Numbered from the stretch's first letter, positions 1-7,262 are shown. The stretch: DNA of 12,833 nucleotides from JBNJEM01 sp051745935 (GCA_051745935.1 JBNJEM010000157.1:1-12833), one strand, 5' to 3'. Numbers and translations are program-made. Notes: a model not told the origin generated them from the letters alone.

Positions 1-149
1 GTCCGATGCCACGGCGTGGCCCGCCCACGGCGGGCGGTGGGGGGTAAGTGGTGTGCCGCCCGCGTGTCCGGATCTGCCCCCCCGATTCACCCCCCCCATG
101 AATACGGCGACCCAGCCACGGTGACGCGATTCATCAGCAGAGGCAACAC

Positions 150-1880
150 ATGACGTTTCCAGCCCGCCCGCGGTGGGGCCCCACTGTTTGTCTGGTTCTC
201 ATCGTGTTGGGGGCCGCCGGGTTGCGTGGGTGGCAGGTGACCGAGAGCTTGTGGCTGGACGAGCTGCACACATCGTGGGTGGTGGCCGACACGGCGGGAG
301 CTGTCGCTGAGCGGGCTCGGGCGGGCAACCAAAGCCCTCTCTATTTCTGGCTGGTCTGGGGCTTGGTGCGGTTGTGCGGGCATACGGAATGGACGCTCAG
401 ACTGATCTCCCTGGTTTCCGGCATCGCCCTGGTCGTGGCGGTGGCCTGGCTGCTTTGGCGGTGGACCGGTGCGGTCGGATCGTGTCTATTAGGTGCTTTG
501 CTGCTGGCACTGAATCGAGACTGCATCTTCTACGCCCAGGAGGCGCGGCCTTACGCTTTGGTCCAGTTTTCGGCGGTCTTCCACGCGGCGATCTTTGTCG
601 TCATGCTGAAGCGTCCCACGCGGACGAACCGTTTAATGTTCGTGGGGGGCGCCGCCTGGCTGTTTTATCTCCATTACACGACGTTCTTGTTCCTGGTGGC
701 CGAAGGGGCGTCGCTTCTGGTCTTGTGGGGAGTTCGCCGCCGAATCATTGCCTACCGCTGGCCGCAAGCGGCTTTTGATACTGTTCTGATTGCTTTTTTG
801 TTCTTGCCGGCTGTCCCCCATTTGTTGGAGATTGCGGAGCGCCGAGAAAACTGGGAACGGATCGTGCGGACTTGGCCGCCGCCCCAGGGGTTGCAGGTGG
901 CCGTGGTGCTGCTTGGGGTGATTCCCGCCGTTGCGGTTCTGTTGGCCGGCCTGTGTCACGGGAAATCTCGTCTCCGGCGCGTGGACGCCGCGCTCACGGT
1001 TTGGCCCGCATGCTGGTTCCTGGTCCCAATTCTGCTTGCTTGGCTGTCGACGGTTAGCCAAGTGGCGGCGCTCTGTATGGTGCGCTACTTGGTGGCGTCT
1101 GTCGTGGGGGCTATTGTGTTCGCGGCGCTCTGCCACGCCCGATTGTGCCCCTGTCGAGGCAGCGAGACAGGGACCGCGAGAGGCACTCTGCTTTCACGTT
1201 TCGTCCGTTTGTGTCGAGGATTCTCCCAGAAACTTCCATGGTTTTCTCAAAGGAGATATAGACCGGTCGCGGATGACTTTGTTCGCCGCGAGTCCGGCCA
1301 ACGGGAGGACGGCTTGCGTCGGGCAGCTTTCCGCCCGGACAAATCCGACCGCCTGCAGTATACTAGCCACCGGTGGTGGCCTGGGGCGCTGGCTTGTCTA
1401 CTGATCGGCGGAACCTTGTTCACCAATGGCATCGTGCAACAGATCTGGCGTGATGGCCGTGTGATCGCGGACCGGAACGAAGCGTGGGACCGGGCCACGG
1501 CTTGGGTGCAAGCGGAGCTGCAACGTACACGGGCCCCTCTGTTTCTGTGCGCGGGTTTGATGGAAGATCGGGCTTTGGGAAAGGATGCTGACTCGGAGCT
1601 GATTGAGTATTGTCTGTTCCCGCTTTCTGGTATCTATCGGGTACGAGCCTCCCATCTGGAGCCGTTGCCGACCATGGAAGGCGTTGGCCTTACGCCATCG
1701 CAGCAGCGGCTGGTGCGGCGTCACCAGGGCATGTGGTTGATTGTCCGAGCCACTCCCAGCACGACGCGAGGCATTGTTTCGTCACTCCGTGAACAGTTCC
1801 GACGCGAGGGGACCCCCCTCTTGGTCCAGCAAGAACGTCATTTTGGCGGGCTCACGGTGCTAAGGTTGGGGGCGAAGTGA
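150..1880 (+). CDS. Multipass membrane glycosyltransferase, GT-C fold, PMT_2/GT39-like
   Basis: This 576-residue protein is predicted to move a sugar from a polyprenyl-phosphate donor onto an acceptor on the outer face of the cytoplasmic membrane, as GT39/ArnT-type enzymes do; donor and acceptor cannot be read from the sequence. The N-terminal half is a run of hydrophobic helices (for example residues 11-28, 84-103, 108-121). Between the first two lies ESLWLDELHT with the acidic pair D37-E38, the place where GT-C enzymes carry their catalytic acidic motif. QSPLYFW (61-67) and YAQEARPY (128-135) are also typical of PMT_2 proteins. A last helix is near 407-427, followed by a soluble C-terminal domain of about 150 residues. 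Residues about 329-406 form a long, basic, arginine-rich loop that contains a copy of a dispersed DNA repeat (1255-1355). The ATG has a purine-rich AGAGG six bases upstream. Family assignment is fairly sure, the exact function is not. Confidence 0.8.
   Translation: MTFPARPRWGPTVCLVLIVLGAAGLRGWQVTESLWLDELHTSWVVADTAGAVAERARAGNQSPLYFWLVWGLVRLCGHTEWTLRLISLVSGIALVVAVAWLLWRWTGAVGSCLLGALLLALNRDCIFYAQEARPYALVQFSAVFHAAIFVVMLKRPTRTNRLMFVGGAAWLFYLHYTTFLFLVAEGASLLVLWGVRRRIIAYRWPQAAFDTVLIAFLFLPAVPHLLEIAERRENWERIVRTWPPPQGLQVAVVLLGVIPAVAVLLAGLCHGKSRLRRVDAALTVWPACWFLVPILLAWLSTVSQVAALCMVRYLVASVVGAIVFAALCHARLCPCRGSETGTARGTLLSRFVRLCRGFSQKLPWFSQRRYRPVADDFVRRESGQREDGLRRAAFRPDKSDRLQYTSHRWWPGALACLLIGGTLFTNGIVQQIWRDGRVIADRNEAWDRATAWVQAELQRTRAPLFLCAGLMEDRALGKDADSELIEYCLFPLSGIYRVRASHLEPLPTMEGVGLTPSQQRLVRRHQGMWLIVRATPSTTRGIVSSLREQFRREGTPLLVQQERHFGGLTVLRLGAK
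1255..1355 (+). repeat. Dispersed ~100-bp repeat, copy A, inside the glycosyltransferase gene
   Basis: These 101 bases match the reverse complement of 5698-5796 with about 10 mismatches and one 2-base gap, so about 90% identity. The glycosyltransferase frame reads it as residues 369-402, including ADDFVRRES and REDGLRRAAF, which carry a dense set of Arg, Asp and Glu and do not resemble a membrane glycosyltransferase. The reverse complement of copy B, in the matching frame, encodes ADDCVRRES and REDGLRRAAF, so this peptide frame is the better conserved one. No transposase is nearby. The boundaries are those of the pairwise match in this window; the true element may be longer. Confidence 0.85.
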
Positions 1881-2101
1881 CCGTTCTCCCGGTTCCACGC
1901 CATCGCGACGCAATGGCAGTCGGCGTGTCAGTCGGCGAGGCGTGGTGTGGTCGGTGATAGCCGTCGATGTTGTTCTTCGCGGTCACTCGGGGGGCGAGAT
2001 TCGACATGCTGGACGTGGTAAATCGGGGCAAACCATGATAGGCTGGTATAAAAGAGATGGGATGGTACCGCGTCTTGGCTACTCGTATTTGTATCCCGAA
2101 A

Positions 2102-3730
2102 ATGGCAAGAGAGCTTAACGCACACAAACTACTTGACTACGTGAAACGGAGTAAGCTGGTTTCTCAAGAGCAGCTCGAGGAGGTGGTGTGTGAGTTAAGG
2201 TCCCGTCATGGCGGGCAATTGCCGCGGGATCCGGCCATGTTGACGCGGTCACTGATTGACCGGGGATTGATTTCCAACTGGCATGCCGGCAATCTGCTAC
2301 GTGGCAAGTACAAGGGCTACTTCTTGGGCAAGTACAAGCTGCTGGGCTTTCTTGGTAAGGGGGGGATGAGTTCCGTGTATCTTGCGGAACATACGTTGAT
2401 GCGCCGCAAGCAAGCTATCAAGGTGTTCCCCAAGAAACGCCTGAAGGACGCGTCTTACTTGGAACGGTTCAAATTGGAGGCGTTGGCGACGGCGGCCCTC
2501 GATCATCCCAACATTGTCCGAGCCTATGACATCGATCAGGAAGGAGATGTGCACTACCTGGTCATGGAATACGTCTCCGGCCGCGACCTGCGGACGTTGG
2601 TGAAAGCCCAGGGCCCGTTGAACTACCGCGACGCGGGGAATTATATCGCGCAGGCGGCACGCGGTCTGCAGCACGCTCATGACGCTGGATTGATCCATCG
2701 GGACGTTAAACCAGCTAATCTGTTGCTGGACAATACGGGCTGCATCAAGATTCTCGACCTCGGCTTGGCCCTGTTCGCTCGCGACAAGGAAGCATCGCTC
2801 ACGCTGTTGCACAATGAAAGTGTGTTGGGAACCGCTGACTATTTGGCGCCGGAACAGGCGCTCAGCAGTCATGACGTGGATTCGCGAGCGGACATTTACG
2901 GGTTGGGGTGCACGCTCTACTTTTTGCTGACCGGGAAACCGCCCTTTCCCGAGGGGACCCTGGCTCAGCGGATCGTGAAGCATCAGAGCAAGATGCCGGC
3001 CGATATTCGGCAAAGCCGCGCCGATTGTCCAGGCGAATTGGCGCGCATCTGCTTCCAAATGATCCAGAAGGAGCCCAGGGCCCGTTACCAGACGATGCGA
3101 GAAGTCGCCGAAACGCTGGAAGCGTGGTGCGGGGAATCGTCCGAGCCAGTAACAACGCCTACCCTGCCGAATCGGACGAGCTCCGGCGGTGAAGCAACGA
3201 CCAGTGAGGCTGGGAATCATGGCCATCCGAACAGGGCTCGAACGCCGGGTTCGAAAGAAGGCCCAGTGGGTTTCGATTCGGAGCCGTCTACCGATGGTGA
3301 GCCTTCATTTTCGAATCAGGCCTCGAGATCCTCCTCGCCATCGGCTGCTTCCGACCAGGATTCGAGTTCCGTCGAGGCGGCTGGCAGTCCAAAAGGACCT
3401 GCCGTGACGGAAAACGAGCGAGAAGCAGTCGAAAGAGGAGGGGGGGCGGAGTTCGATGAGGGAGCATTGGAGCTGGGAATCGAGAGTTTCGTGGGGGACT
3501 CCAGTAGCCAAGGGATGCGCGCGTTGTGGGAAGAGCGGCGTGCGAGGGCTCAACGGCGAGACCGCGTGATACGCCGCGTTTGGTATGCCGCCGCCCTCCT
3601 TTTCTTGCTGATCACACTGGCCCTGGCCGGGTGGTCTTTCTTTAACGCGCCTGATCCTTCCCATTTCCAGCCTTCCATGGAACCGGGTATCGAGAAAAAC
3701 AGCCGTCCGAAAATCGCGCCGCGAGAGTAA
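2102..3730 (+). CDS. Membrane-anchored Ser/Thr protein kinase, planctomycete type
   Basis: A Hanks-type kinase of 542 residues that phosphorylates proteins in the cytoplasm; its substrates are unknown. Residues 1-75 form a helical N-terminal leader (MARELNAHKLLDYV...) known from planctomycete kinases. The kinase domain runs about 78-343: glycine loop GKGGMSSV (85-92), ATP-binding K107, helix-C E126, catalytic HRDVKPAN (199-206, D201), metal-binding D219 in DLG rather than DFG, and APE (249-251). Residues 345-470 are Ser/Gly/Glu-rich and probably disordered. A single transmembrane helix lies at about 494-513, leaving only some 29 residues outside. An in-frame ATG at 2057 would add 15 residues, but it has no spaced Shine-Dalgarno sequence and the family begins at MARELN, so 2102 is preferred. 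TATAAA at 2047-2052 could be a -10 element serving the 2102 start. All catalytic residues are present, so it should be active. Confidence 0.93.
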   Translation: MARELNAHKLLDYVKRSKLVSQEQLEEVVCELRSRHGGQLPRDPAMLTRSLIDRGLISNWHAGNLLRGKYKGYFLGKYKLLGFLGKGGMSSVYLAEHTLMRRKQAIKVFPKKRLKDASYLERFKLEALATAALDHPNIVRAYDIDQEGDVHYLVMEYVSGRDLRTLVKAQGPLNYRDAGNYIAQAARGLQHAHDAGLIHRDVKPANLLLDNTGCIKILDLGLALFARDKEASLTLLHNESVLGTADYLAPEQALSSHDVDSRADIYGLGCTLYFLLTGKPPFPEGTLAQRIVKHQSKMPADIRQSRADCPGELARICFQMIQKEPRARYQTMREVAETLEAWCGESSEPVTTPTLPNRTSSGGEATTSEAGNHGHPNRARTPGSKEGPVGFDSEPSTDGEPSFSNQASRSSSPSAASDQDSSSVEAAGSPKGPAVTENEREAVERGGGAEFDEGALELGIESFVGDSSSQGMRALWEERRARAQRRDRVIRRVWYAAALLFLLITLALAGWSFFNAPDPSHFQPSMEPGIEKNSRPKIAPRE

Positions 3731-3743
3731 AAAAACCAGGTAA

Positions 3744-3988
3744 CCGTTCACGGGCAAGAGGCTGATATCCGCGGACGTTCGCCCTGCCGTTGCACATCTT
3801 GAAGGAAGACTTTTCAAGGTGCAAATGCCACGGGCTTGTCCCGTGGTCCGTTACGTTCCACGCTGCCGACGGCCAGGAGTGGCGTGTCTGGCCGGTTTGT
3901 AGCGGCGAACGTGAACCACCACGGGACAAGCCCGTGGCATCCATGCGGGCCTTGCGTGTCCAGGTCATGTAGCGGCACCCGTGAACGG
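3744..3988 (+). repeat. Nested-palindrome REPIN/MITE-like element, copy 1
   Basis: The 245-bp element is bounded by CCGTTCACGGG (3744-3754) and its inverse CCCGTGAACGG (3978-3988). Inside is a 116-bp core (3825-3940) with perfect 23-bp inverted ends. Each end is itself a hairpin: CCACGGG, five-base loop, CCCGTGG (3828-3846 and 3920-3937 with loops CTTGT and ACAAG). At the core's centre, CGGCCAG (3870-3876) pairs with CTGGCCG (3888-3894). The left arm has another hairpin (TTGCAC..CTTGAA / TTCAAG-GTGCAA, 3790-3824). A second copy lies inverted at 7659-7900. The core differs at 5 of 116 positions and the left arm matches at about 85%. Two hairpins in inverted order around a spacer is the architecture of REPINs, which depend on a RAYT transposase elsewhere; none is in this window. 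Confidence 0.85.
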
Positions 3989-4003
3989 CTACGACTTTTT
4001 AAC

Positions 4004-4082
4004 GTGCAAATGCCCCGGAGCTTGTCCCGTGGTCCGTTACGTTCCACGCTGCCGACGAGGAGGAGCGTTGCTGGCTTGTTTC
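4004..4082 (+). repeat. Truncated, degraded copy of the palindromic element
   Basis: Bases 4004-4057 repeat the segment of copy 1 from GTGCAAATGCC through the left core hairpin to GCTGCCGAC. The left stem is damaged (CCCCGGAG in place of CCACGGG), so this hairpin is no longer perfect. A weaker match to the centre (..GCTGGCTTGTTT against ..TCTGGCCGGTTTGT) continues to about 4082. The right half is absent. It lies directly behind copy 1 in the same orientation and ends about 70 bases before the Memo-family gene. Its right boundary is uncertain. Confidence 0.7.
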
Positions 4083-4153
4083 ACTTTGGCTGAGTTCTAG
4101 AATTGAGTCGAATTGGAGGGGAATGTTGACTTGGATTGTGCGAGGAATGAACC

Positions 4154-4987
4154 ATGACGCATTCGACTTGTGATTTGTCGGACCGTTCACCCGCCGTGGC
4201 AGGGATGTTTTATCCGGGGGATCCCGGGGGTATTGAGCGGAGCTTGGACTCCTGGAGTGGCGAAGCGGCGGTGGAGCGACAGGCGTGGCGCGCGGCCCTG
4301 GTTCCGCACGCCGGTTGGCCATATTCTGGCCGCGTCGCGGCGGCTGTGTTAAGCCGTATTCAAATGCCTTCCAGTATCGTGCTGCTGTGTCCAAAGCATC
4401 GTCCGGGGGGAGTGGAATGTGCGATCGCGCCCTGGAAACGCTGGTTGTTTCCCGGTGGCAGCATGGAAACGGATGTGGCGCTCAGCCAGCAGTTGGCGGA
4501 TACGGTTCCGGGGCTGGAACTGGACGATCAACCTCATCGCCATGAACATGCGATTGAAGTCCAGCTTCCAATGCTGGCAAGGTTCGCCCCGAATAGCAAG
4601 ATCGTGGGAATTACGATCGGGCGAATCGGGTGGGCGCAGTGCGAGGCGACAGCGAGTGGCGTGGCTGAAGTGCTGCGTGACCGGCTGGATGACGTATTAC
4701 TGGTGATTTCCAGCGATCTAAACCATTTTGCCAACGACGCGGAGAATCGCCGGTTGGATGAGTTGGCGATGCGGGCCTTGGATCAGCTTGACCCGCGCGC
4801 GCTCCATGAGACGTGCCGGCGGAACCAGATCACGATGTGTGGTGTGCTTCCCAGCGTGATTGTGTTGCTGGCCTTGAACCGGTTGAATGCCTTGCAGCGA
4901 GCGGTTCGCGTCGATTACACAACCAGCGCCGAAGCCAGTGGCGACACGAGCCGGGTGGTGGGCTACGCGGGGATGCTCTTCGGTTGA
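4154..4987 (+). CDS. amrB: Memo-family protein, AmmeMemoRadiSam system protein B
   Basis: A complete Memo-family protein of 277 residues, a fold related to class III extradiol dioxygenases. Family landmarks appear in order: SPAVAGMFYP (12-21), VPHAGWPYSG (50-59), PKH (80-82, usually GPNH), HEHAIEVQLPML (130-141), SSDLNHF (186-192), TMCG (227-230) and the C-terminal SGDTSRVVGYAGML (262-275). H52, H82, H191 and C229 correspond in order to the metal-site residues described for human MEMO1. In many prokaryotes the family is encoded with an AMMECR1-like protein and a radical SAM protein; neither partner is next to it here. The start is supported by GAGGAA at 4142-4147, six bases before the ATG. 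The upstream gap is filled by palindromic repeats, so it is probably transcribed alone. The biochemical role of bacterial members is unsettled. Confidence 0.92.
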   Translation: MTHSTCDLSDRSPAVAGMFYPGDPGGIERSLDSWSGEAAVERQAWRAALVPHAGWPYSGRVAAAVLSRIQMPSSIVLLCPKHRPGGVECAIAPWKRWLFPGGSMETDVALSQQLADTVPGLELDDQPHRHEHAIEVQLPMLARFAPNSKIVGITIGRIGWAQCEATASGVAEVLRDRLDDVLLVISSDLNHFANDAENRRLDELAMRALDQLDPRALHETCRRNQITMCGVLPSVIVLLALNRLNALQRAVRVDYTTSAEASGDTSRVVGYAGMLFG

Positions 4988-5091
4988 TCTCTGATGAGCC
5001 CTCGTTTCTCGATTGTTACCGCGAGCGGCGATCGGCCCCTGGTGCGACAAACGTAACACCGATTTTCAATGCGTGAAAAAAACGAGCAAGG

Positions 5092-5168
5092 CACCAACCA
5101 CCAAGCACTAAGCACTAAGCACCAAGCACTAAGCACCAAGCACCAAGCACTAAGCACCAAGCACTAAG
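5092..5168. repeat. 7-bp tandem array, CACYAAG x 11
   Basis: Eleven consecutive 7-base units run without interruption: one CACCAAC followed by ten that are either CACCAAG or CACTAAG. The only variable position among the ten is C/T at base 4, in the order C T T C T C C T C T. The array lies between the stop codons of two convergent genes (Memo at 4987 and the DUF2784-like gene at 5183) and ends 14 bases from the latter. It has no unique spacers, so it is not a CRISPR array. Long heptanucleotide arrays are known in some bacterial intergenic regions; no function is assigned. Confidence 0.95.
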
Positions 5169-5182
5169 CACGACCGACGGTA

Positions 5183-5563
5183 TCATGTCCGAGGGCGGCG
5201 CCGGTACCATTCACGCATCCAAACAATACAGGTCGCGATTAGGATCAATCCGAATCCTCCCCCGCCCACCATGTTGGCAACGGGTTGATTGAGCGAGACG
5301 CCAAACAGTCGCTTGAACATCAATTGGATGAAGGTCAGGTGGGCGTCGGGATGGTTCAGTTGTCGGAGGACGTGGGCATGATAGTCCGTGCAGAAGCAAT
5401 ATCCCCATCCGTAGACGGCGCCTAGCGCGAACCAGGAGAACGCCGTCAGCCCGAAGGTAATGAGGTGGAGCACGCGGGTCCGTTTCCACATCCATCCGAG
5501 CAGGTTGAAAAGGAGAAGCGCGGTGTGGCTCAAAAAGAGCGCCCAATCTTGCAGGACGAGCAT
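5183..5563 (-). CDS. Small integral membrane protein, DUF2784-like
   Basis: A 126-residue protein with three clear hydrophobic helices (about 6-24, 31-51 and 97-116), so probably in the cytoplasmic membrane. Between helices two and three is YGWGYCFCTDYHAHVLRQL (51-69). The pattern 'GYC..TD.H' followed by an amphipathic stretch is what I associate with DUF2784 proteins, whose function is unknown. The C-terminus is strongly basic (WYRRRPRT), suggesting a cytoplasmic tail. The ATG has no clear Shine-Dalgarno sequence. The gene is divergent from the DUF1080 gene, with about 110 bases between the two starts, and convergent with the Memo gene across the 7-bp array. That it is a real gene rests on the coherent membrane topology and the motif; the family name is less certain. 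Confidence 0.7.
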   Translation of the reverse strand: MLVLQDWALFLSHTALLLFNLLGWMWKRTRVLHLITFGLTAFSWFALGAVYGWGYCFCTDYHAHVLRQLNHPDAHLTFIQLMFKRLFGVSLNQPVANMVGGGGFGLILIATCIVWMREWYRRRPRT

Positions 5564-5660
5564 GGAAGCGGTCCGGAAATCTCGATGTTACGGTATTGTG
5601 AGCGGCTGGCTTATCTATTCTAATCGATTCATGAGACGCTGGCAGGTACTCTTGGTCGGA

Positions 5661-5666
5661 AAGGAG
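5661..5666 (+). promoter_or_regulatory. Shine-Dalgarno site of the DUF1080 gene
   Basis: AAGGAG stands 8 bases before the ATG at 5675. It supports this start even though it gives the protein an unusually long basic region ahead of the hydrophobic signal. An ATG at 5668 is too close and out of frame. Confidence 0.7.
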
Positions 5667-5674
5667 CATGTTCG

Positions 5675-6640
5675 ATGAATGGTCGAGTATTACATTTCAG
5701 GCGGTCGGATTGGTGGGGGTGGAAAGCTGCTCGACGCAAGCCGTCCTCCCGTGGGTCGGACTCGCGGCGGACACAATCATCCGCGACCGGTATATCTTAT
5801 ATTTGCGTGGTTCTCGTTGCCAGTTTTACGGTCGACGCATCGACGGTTGGGGCCGCGGATCTCATTTCCCGCCAAACGGATATCGGGCGCGTCGTGGGTT
5901 ATCAGGATACCCCTCCGCTGCCCTGGACAGGAGGAAAGTACCATGTGCATGATCCTGATCGGCCGGTTCCCAAGGTTGTCGTGCCGCGTCCGGTGGGGTC
6001 AACCTTGACCGCCGCGCCGGCCCCTTCGGATGCCATCGTGCTCTTCGACGGGAAGGACACGAGTCACTGGAAAGCACCTGAGTGGGAGGTGAAGGACGGC
6101 ACGCTGCTCGCTGGTCATGGATCGTTGGAAACGAAGCAACCGTTCGGTGATTGCCAGTTGCATCTGGAATTCGCCACGCCACGGGAGGCTTCTCAACGTT
6201 TCATGAATCGTGGTAACAGCGGCGTGATCTTCATGAAAAAGTACGAACTTCAGATTTTTGACTCATGGCATGAGCATTCGCAACACATCTATCCGGACGG
6301 TCAGGCGGCGGCGATTTATGGACAGACGCCGCCGTTGGTGAATGCCTGCATGCCGCCGGGGCAGTGGCAGTCGTTCGACATTGTCTTTACAGCCCCGGTG
6401 TTCAAGGATGAGAAACTCGTCGAGCGGCCGGTGGTGTCCATGTATCATAATGGGGTACTCGTTCATCACAAACAGCCCGTGATGGGGGAGATGAGTCATC
6501 GCGGCATTAAGCCCTGCGCGCCGCATCCCGCCAAACTGCCGTTGGTTTTACAGGGCCACGGTAGCGCCGTCCGTTTTCGGAACATTTGGATTCGGGAGTT
6601 GCGGATTGCCGCTTCCGAACGGTTGACCGCGGCGTGGTGA
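5675..6640 (+). CDS. Exported DUF1080 (3-keto-disaccharide hydrolase-like) protein
   Basis: A 321-residue protein with one DUF1080 domain (about 119-311), a concanavalin-like beta-sandwich fold that is very abundant in planctomycetes; characterised relatives act on 3-keto-glycosides. Visible landmarks are DAIVLFDGKDTSHWK (119-133), GTLLAGHGSLETKQ (142-155), NRGNSGVIFMKKYELQIFD (178-196), AAAIYGQTPP (211-220), PGQWQSFDIVF (228-238), YHNGVLVHH (257-265) and LPLVLQGHGSAVRFRNIWI (288-306). The hydrophobic stretch ICVVLVASFTV (43-53) followed by STVGAA-D (56-62) looks like a signal peptide cleaved after AA. It is preceded by about 40 very basic residues, of which 9-41 are encoded by a dispersed DNA repeat. 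The gene is convergent with the M50-like gene, with 52 bases between the stops. The exact substrate is unknown. Confidence 0.9.
   Translation: MNGRVLHFRRSDWWGWKAARRKPSSRGSDSRRTQSSATGISYICVVLVASFTVDASTVGAADLISRQTDIGRVVGYQDTPPLPWTGGKYHVHDPDRPVPKVVVPRPVGSTLTAAPAPSDAIVLFDGKDTSHWKAPEWEVKDGTLLAGHGSLETKQPFGDCQLHLEFATPREASQRFMNRGNSGVIFMKKYELQIFDSWHEHSQHIYPDGQAAAIYGQTPPLVNACMPPGQWQSFDIVFTAPVFKDEKLVERPVVSMYHNGVLVHHKQPVMGEMSHRGIKPCAPHPAKLPLVLQGHGSAVRFRNIWIRELRIAASERLTAAW
5698..5796 (-). repeat. Dispersed ~100-bp repeat, copy B, in the 5' end of the DUF1080 gene
   Basis: This is the inverted partner of 1255-1355: 99 bases aligned, about 10 mismatches, one 2-base gap. The longest identical blocks are CCGGTCGCGGATGA, GCCGCGAGTCCG, the 20-base block covering ACGGGAGGAC to TTGCG, and AATCCGACCGCCTG (all written on the minus strand). 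The DUF1080 gene reads the plus strand and obtains GWKAARRKPSSR and SDSRRTQSSATG from it. The minus strand is also open and encodes the REDGLRRAAF peptide seen in copy A. The element therefore has two open reading frames on opposite strands, one used in each gene. Confidence 0.85.
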
Positions 6641-6692
6641 GCGCACGGCGGCCAGCCCGTGACAGCTTTGTTTTTCCGCCAGATGGCGCATC

Positions 6693-7262
6693 TCACGGCG
6701 AGAAGATCGCCAATTCCAAGAACACAACAACGATCAAAACTGCAAACAGAAAGTAAGCCGCACGGGGGCTGGCGAGCGAGGGATCCTTGAGGAACCGCGT
6801 GAGTGATCCAAGTGTGTGCCACATGTAAAGCCCTAGGGGGACGGTAACGGCGCCAAAGGCCAACATAACCCACGGCGGCGTCCCAGTGCGAAGCATCTCG
6901 CCGCAATCTCCTACTCGAAACATGGAGCCGATGGCGATGTAGGCACCGTTGGCGATCAGGCAGAATCCCGCGAAAAAGCGAAGAATGGCCCGCGGCATGA
7001 TTGCCCGCTTCGGGGTCATGAAAATCGCGGCCATCGGCAGGAAGCAGCCTGCGATGGGGCCGAGCCAGACGACAACTCCCGGATGCGGATTCGGGTTCAC
7101 GTCGGTGCGGGAAATTCTCAATGGATGCAGCGTGACGCGGTCAATGGAACCGCCGGTGGCCAACGCGCCGAGTACATGGCCGACCTCGTGAACCGCCATC
7201 ATCGCCAGCCAGCTGAGCGTTACCAGGGAAATTGAAAACAGAAGCTGGTGAAACCGTTGCAT
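6693..7262 (-). CDS. M50-type membrane zinc metalloprotease homologue
   Basis: A 189-residue polytopic membrane protein. The zinc motif HEVGH (25-29) lies within the first hydrophobic segment (AMMAVHEVGHVLGALATGG), as in M50/site-2-protease-like enzymes. GPIAG (68-72) follows, and GDCGEML (118-124) could supply the third metal ligand (D119), comparable to the later acidic motif of M50 proteins. Further hydrophobic stretches are at about 93-112, 130-148 and 169-187. No PDZ domain is present and the protein is short, so it is a minimal relative whose peptidase activity is unproven. An in-frame TTG seven codons upstream (7283) is an alternative start, but the ATG at 7262 is preferred because the first hydrophobic segment begins right after it. 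The gene is convergent with the DUF1080 gene. No substrate is suggested by the neighbours. Confidence 0.82.
   Translation of the reverse strand: MQRFHQLLFSISLVTLSWLAMMAVHEVGHVLGALATGGSIDRVTLHPLRISRTDVNPNPHPGVVVWLGPIAGCFLPMAAIFMTPKRAIMPRAILRFFAGFCLIANGAYIAIGSMFRVGDCGEMLRTGTPPWVMLAFGAVTVPLGLYMWHTLGSLTRFLKDPSLASPRAAYFLFAVLIVVVFLELAIFSP

Noticed and set aside
19..35. Hairpin GCCCGCC-CAC-GGCGGGC as a terminator of a gene left of the window
   Set aside because: A perfect 7-bp stem, but no T-run follows and no upstream gene can be identified from the 149 bases available.
1250..1260. AAGGAGATATA, a strong ribosome-binding-like sequence, as an internal gene start or vector trace
   Set aside because: It is inside the glycosyltransferase frame, is followed by no suitably placed start of a real gene, and lies at the edge of a natural repeat; no other vector sequence is present.
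150..1880. Glycosyltransferase as a pseudogene disrupted by the repeat
   Set aside because: The frame is intact across the repeat and the helix pattern resumes after it, so it is called as a functional gene with an odd loop.
2297..3226. 309-codon minus-strand frame opposite the kinase
   Set aside because: It lies fully antisense to a kinase domain with every catalytic motif intact and resembles no family.
4963..5160. Minus-strand frame with LSAWCLV repeats
   Set aside because: Pure translation of the 7-bp array; its 21-base repeat of codons follows from the period and is not a protein signal.
5092..5168. CRISPR array
   Set aside because: Units are 7 bases and contiguous, with no spacers and no cas genes.
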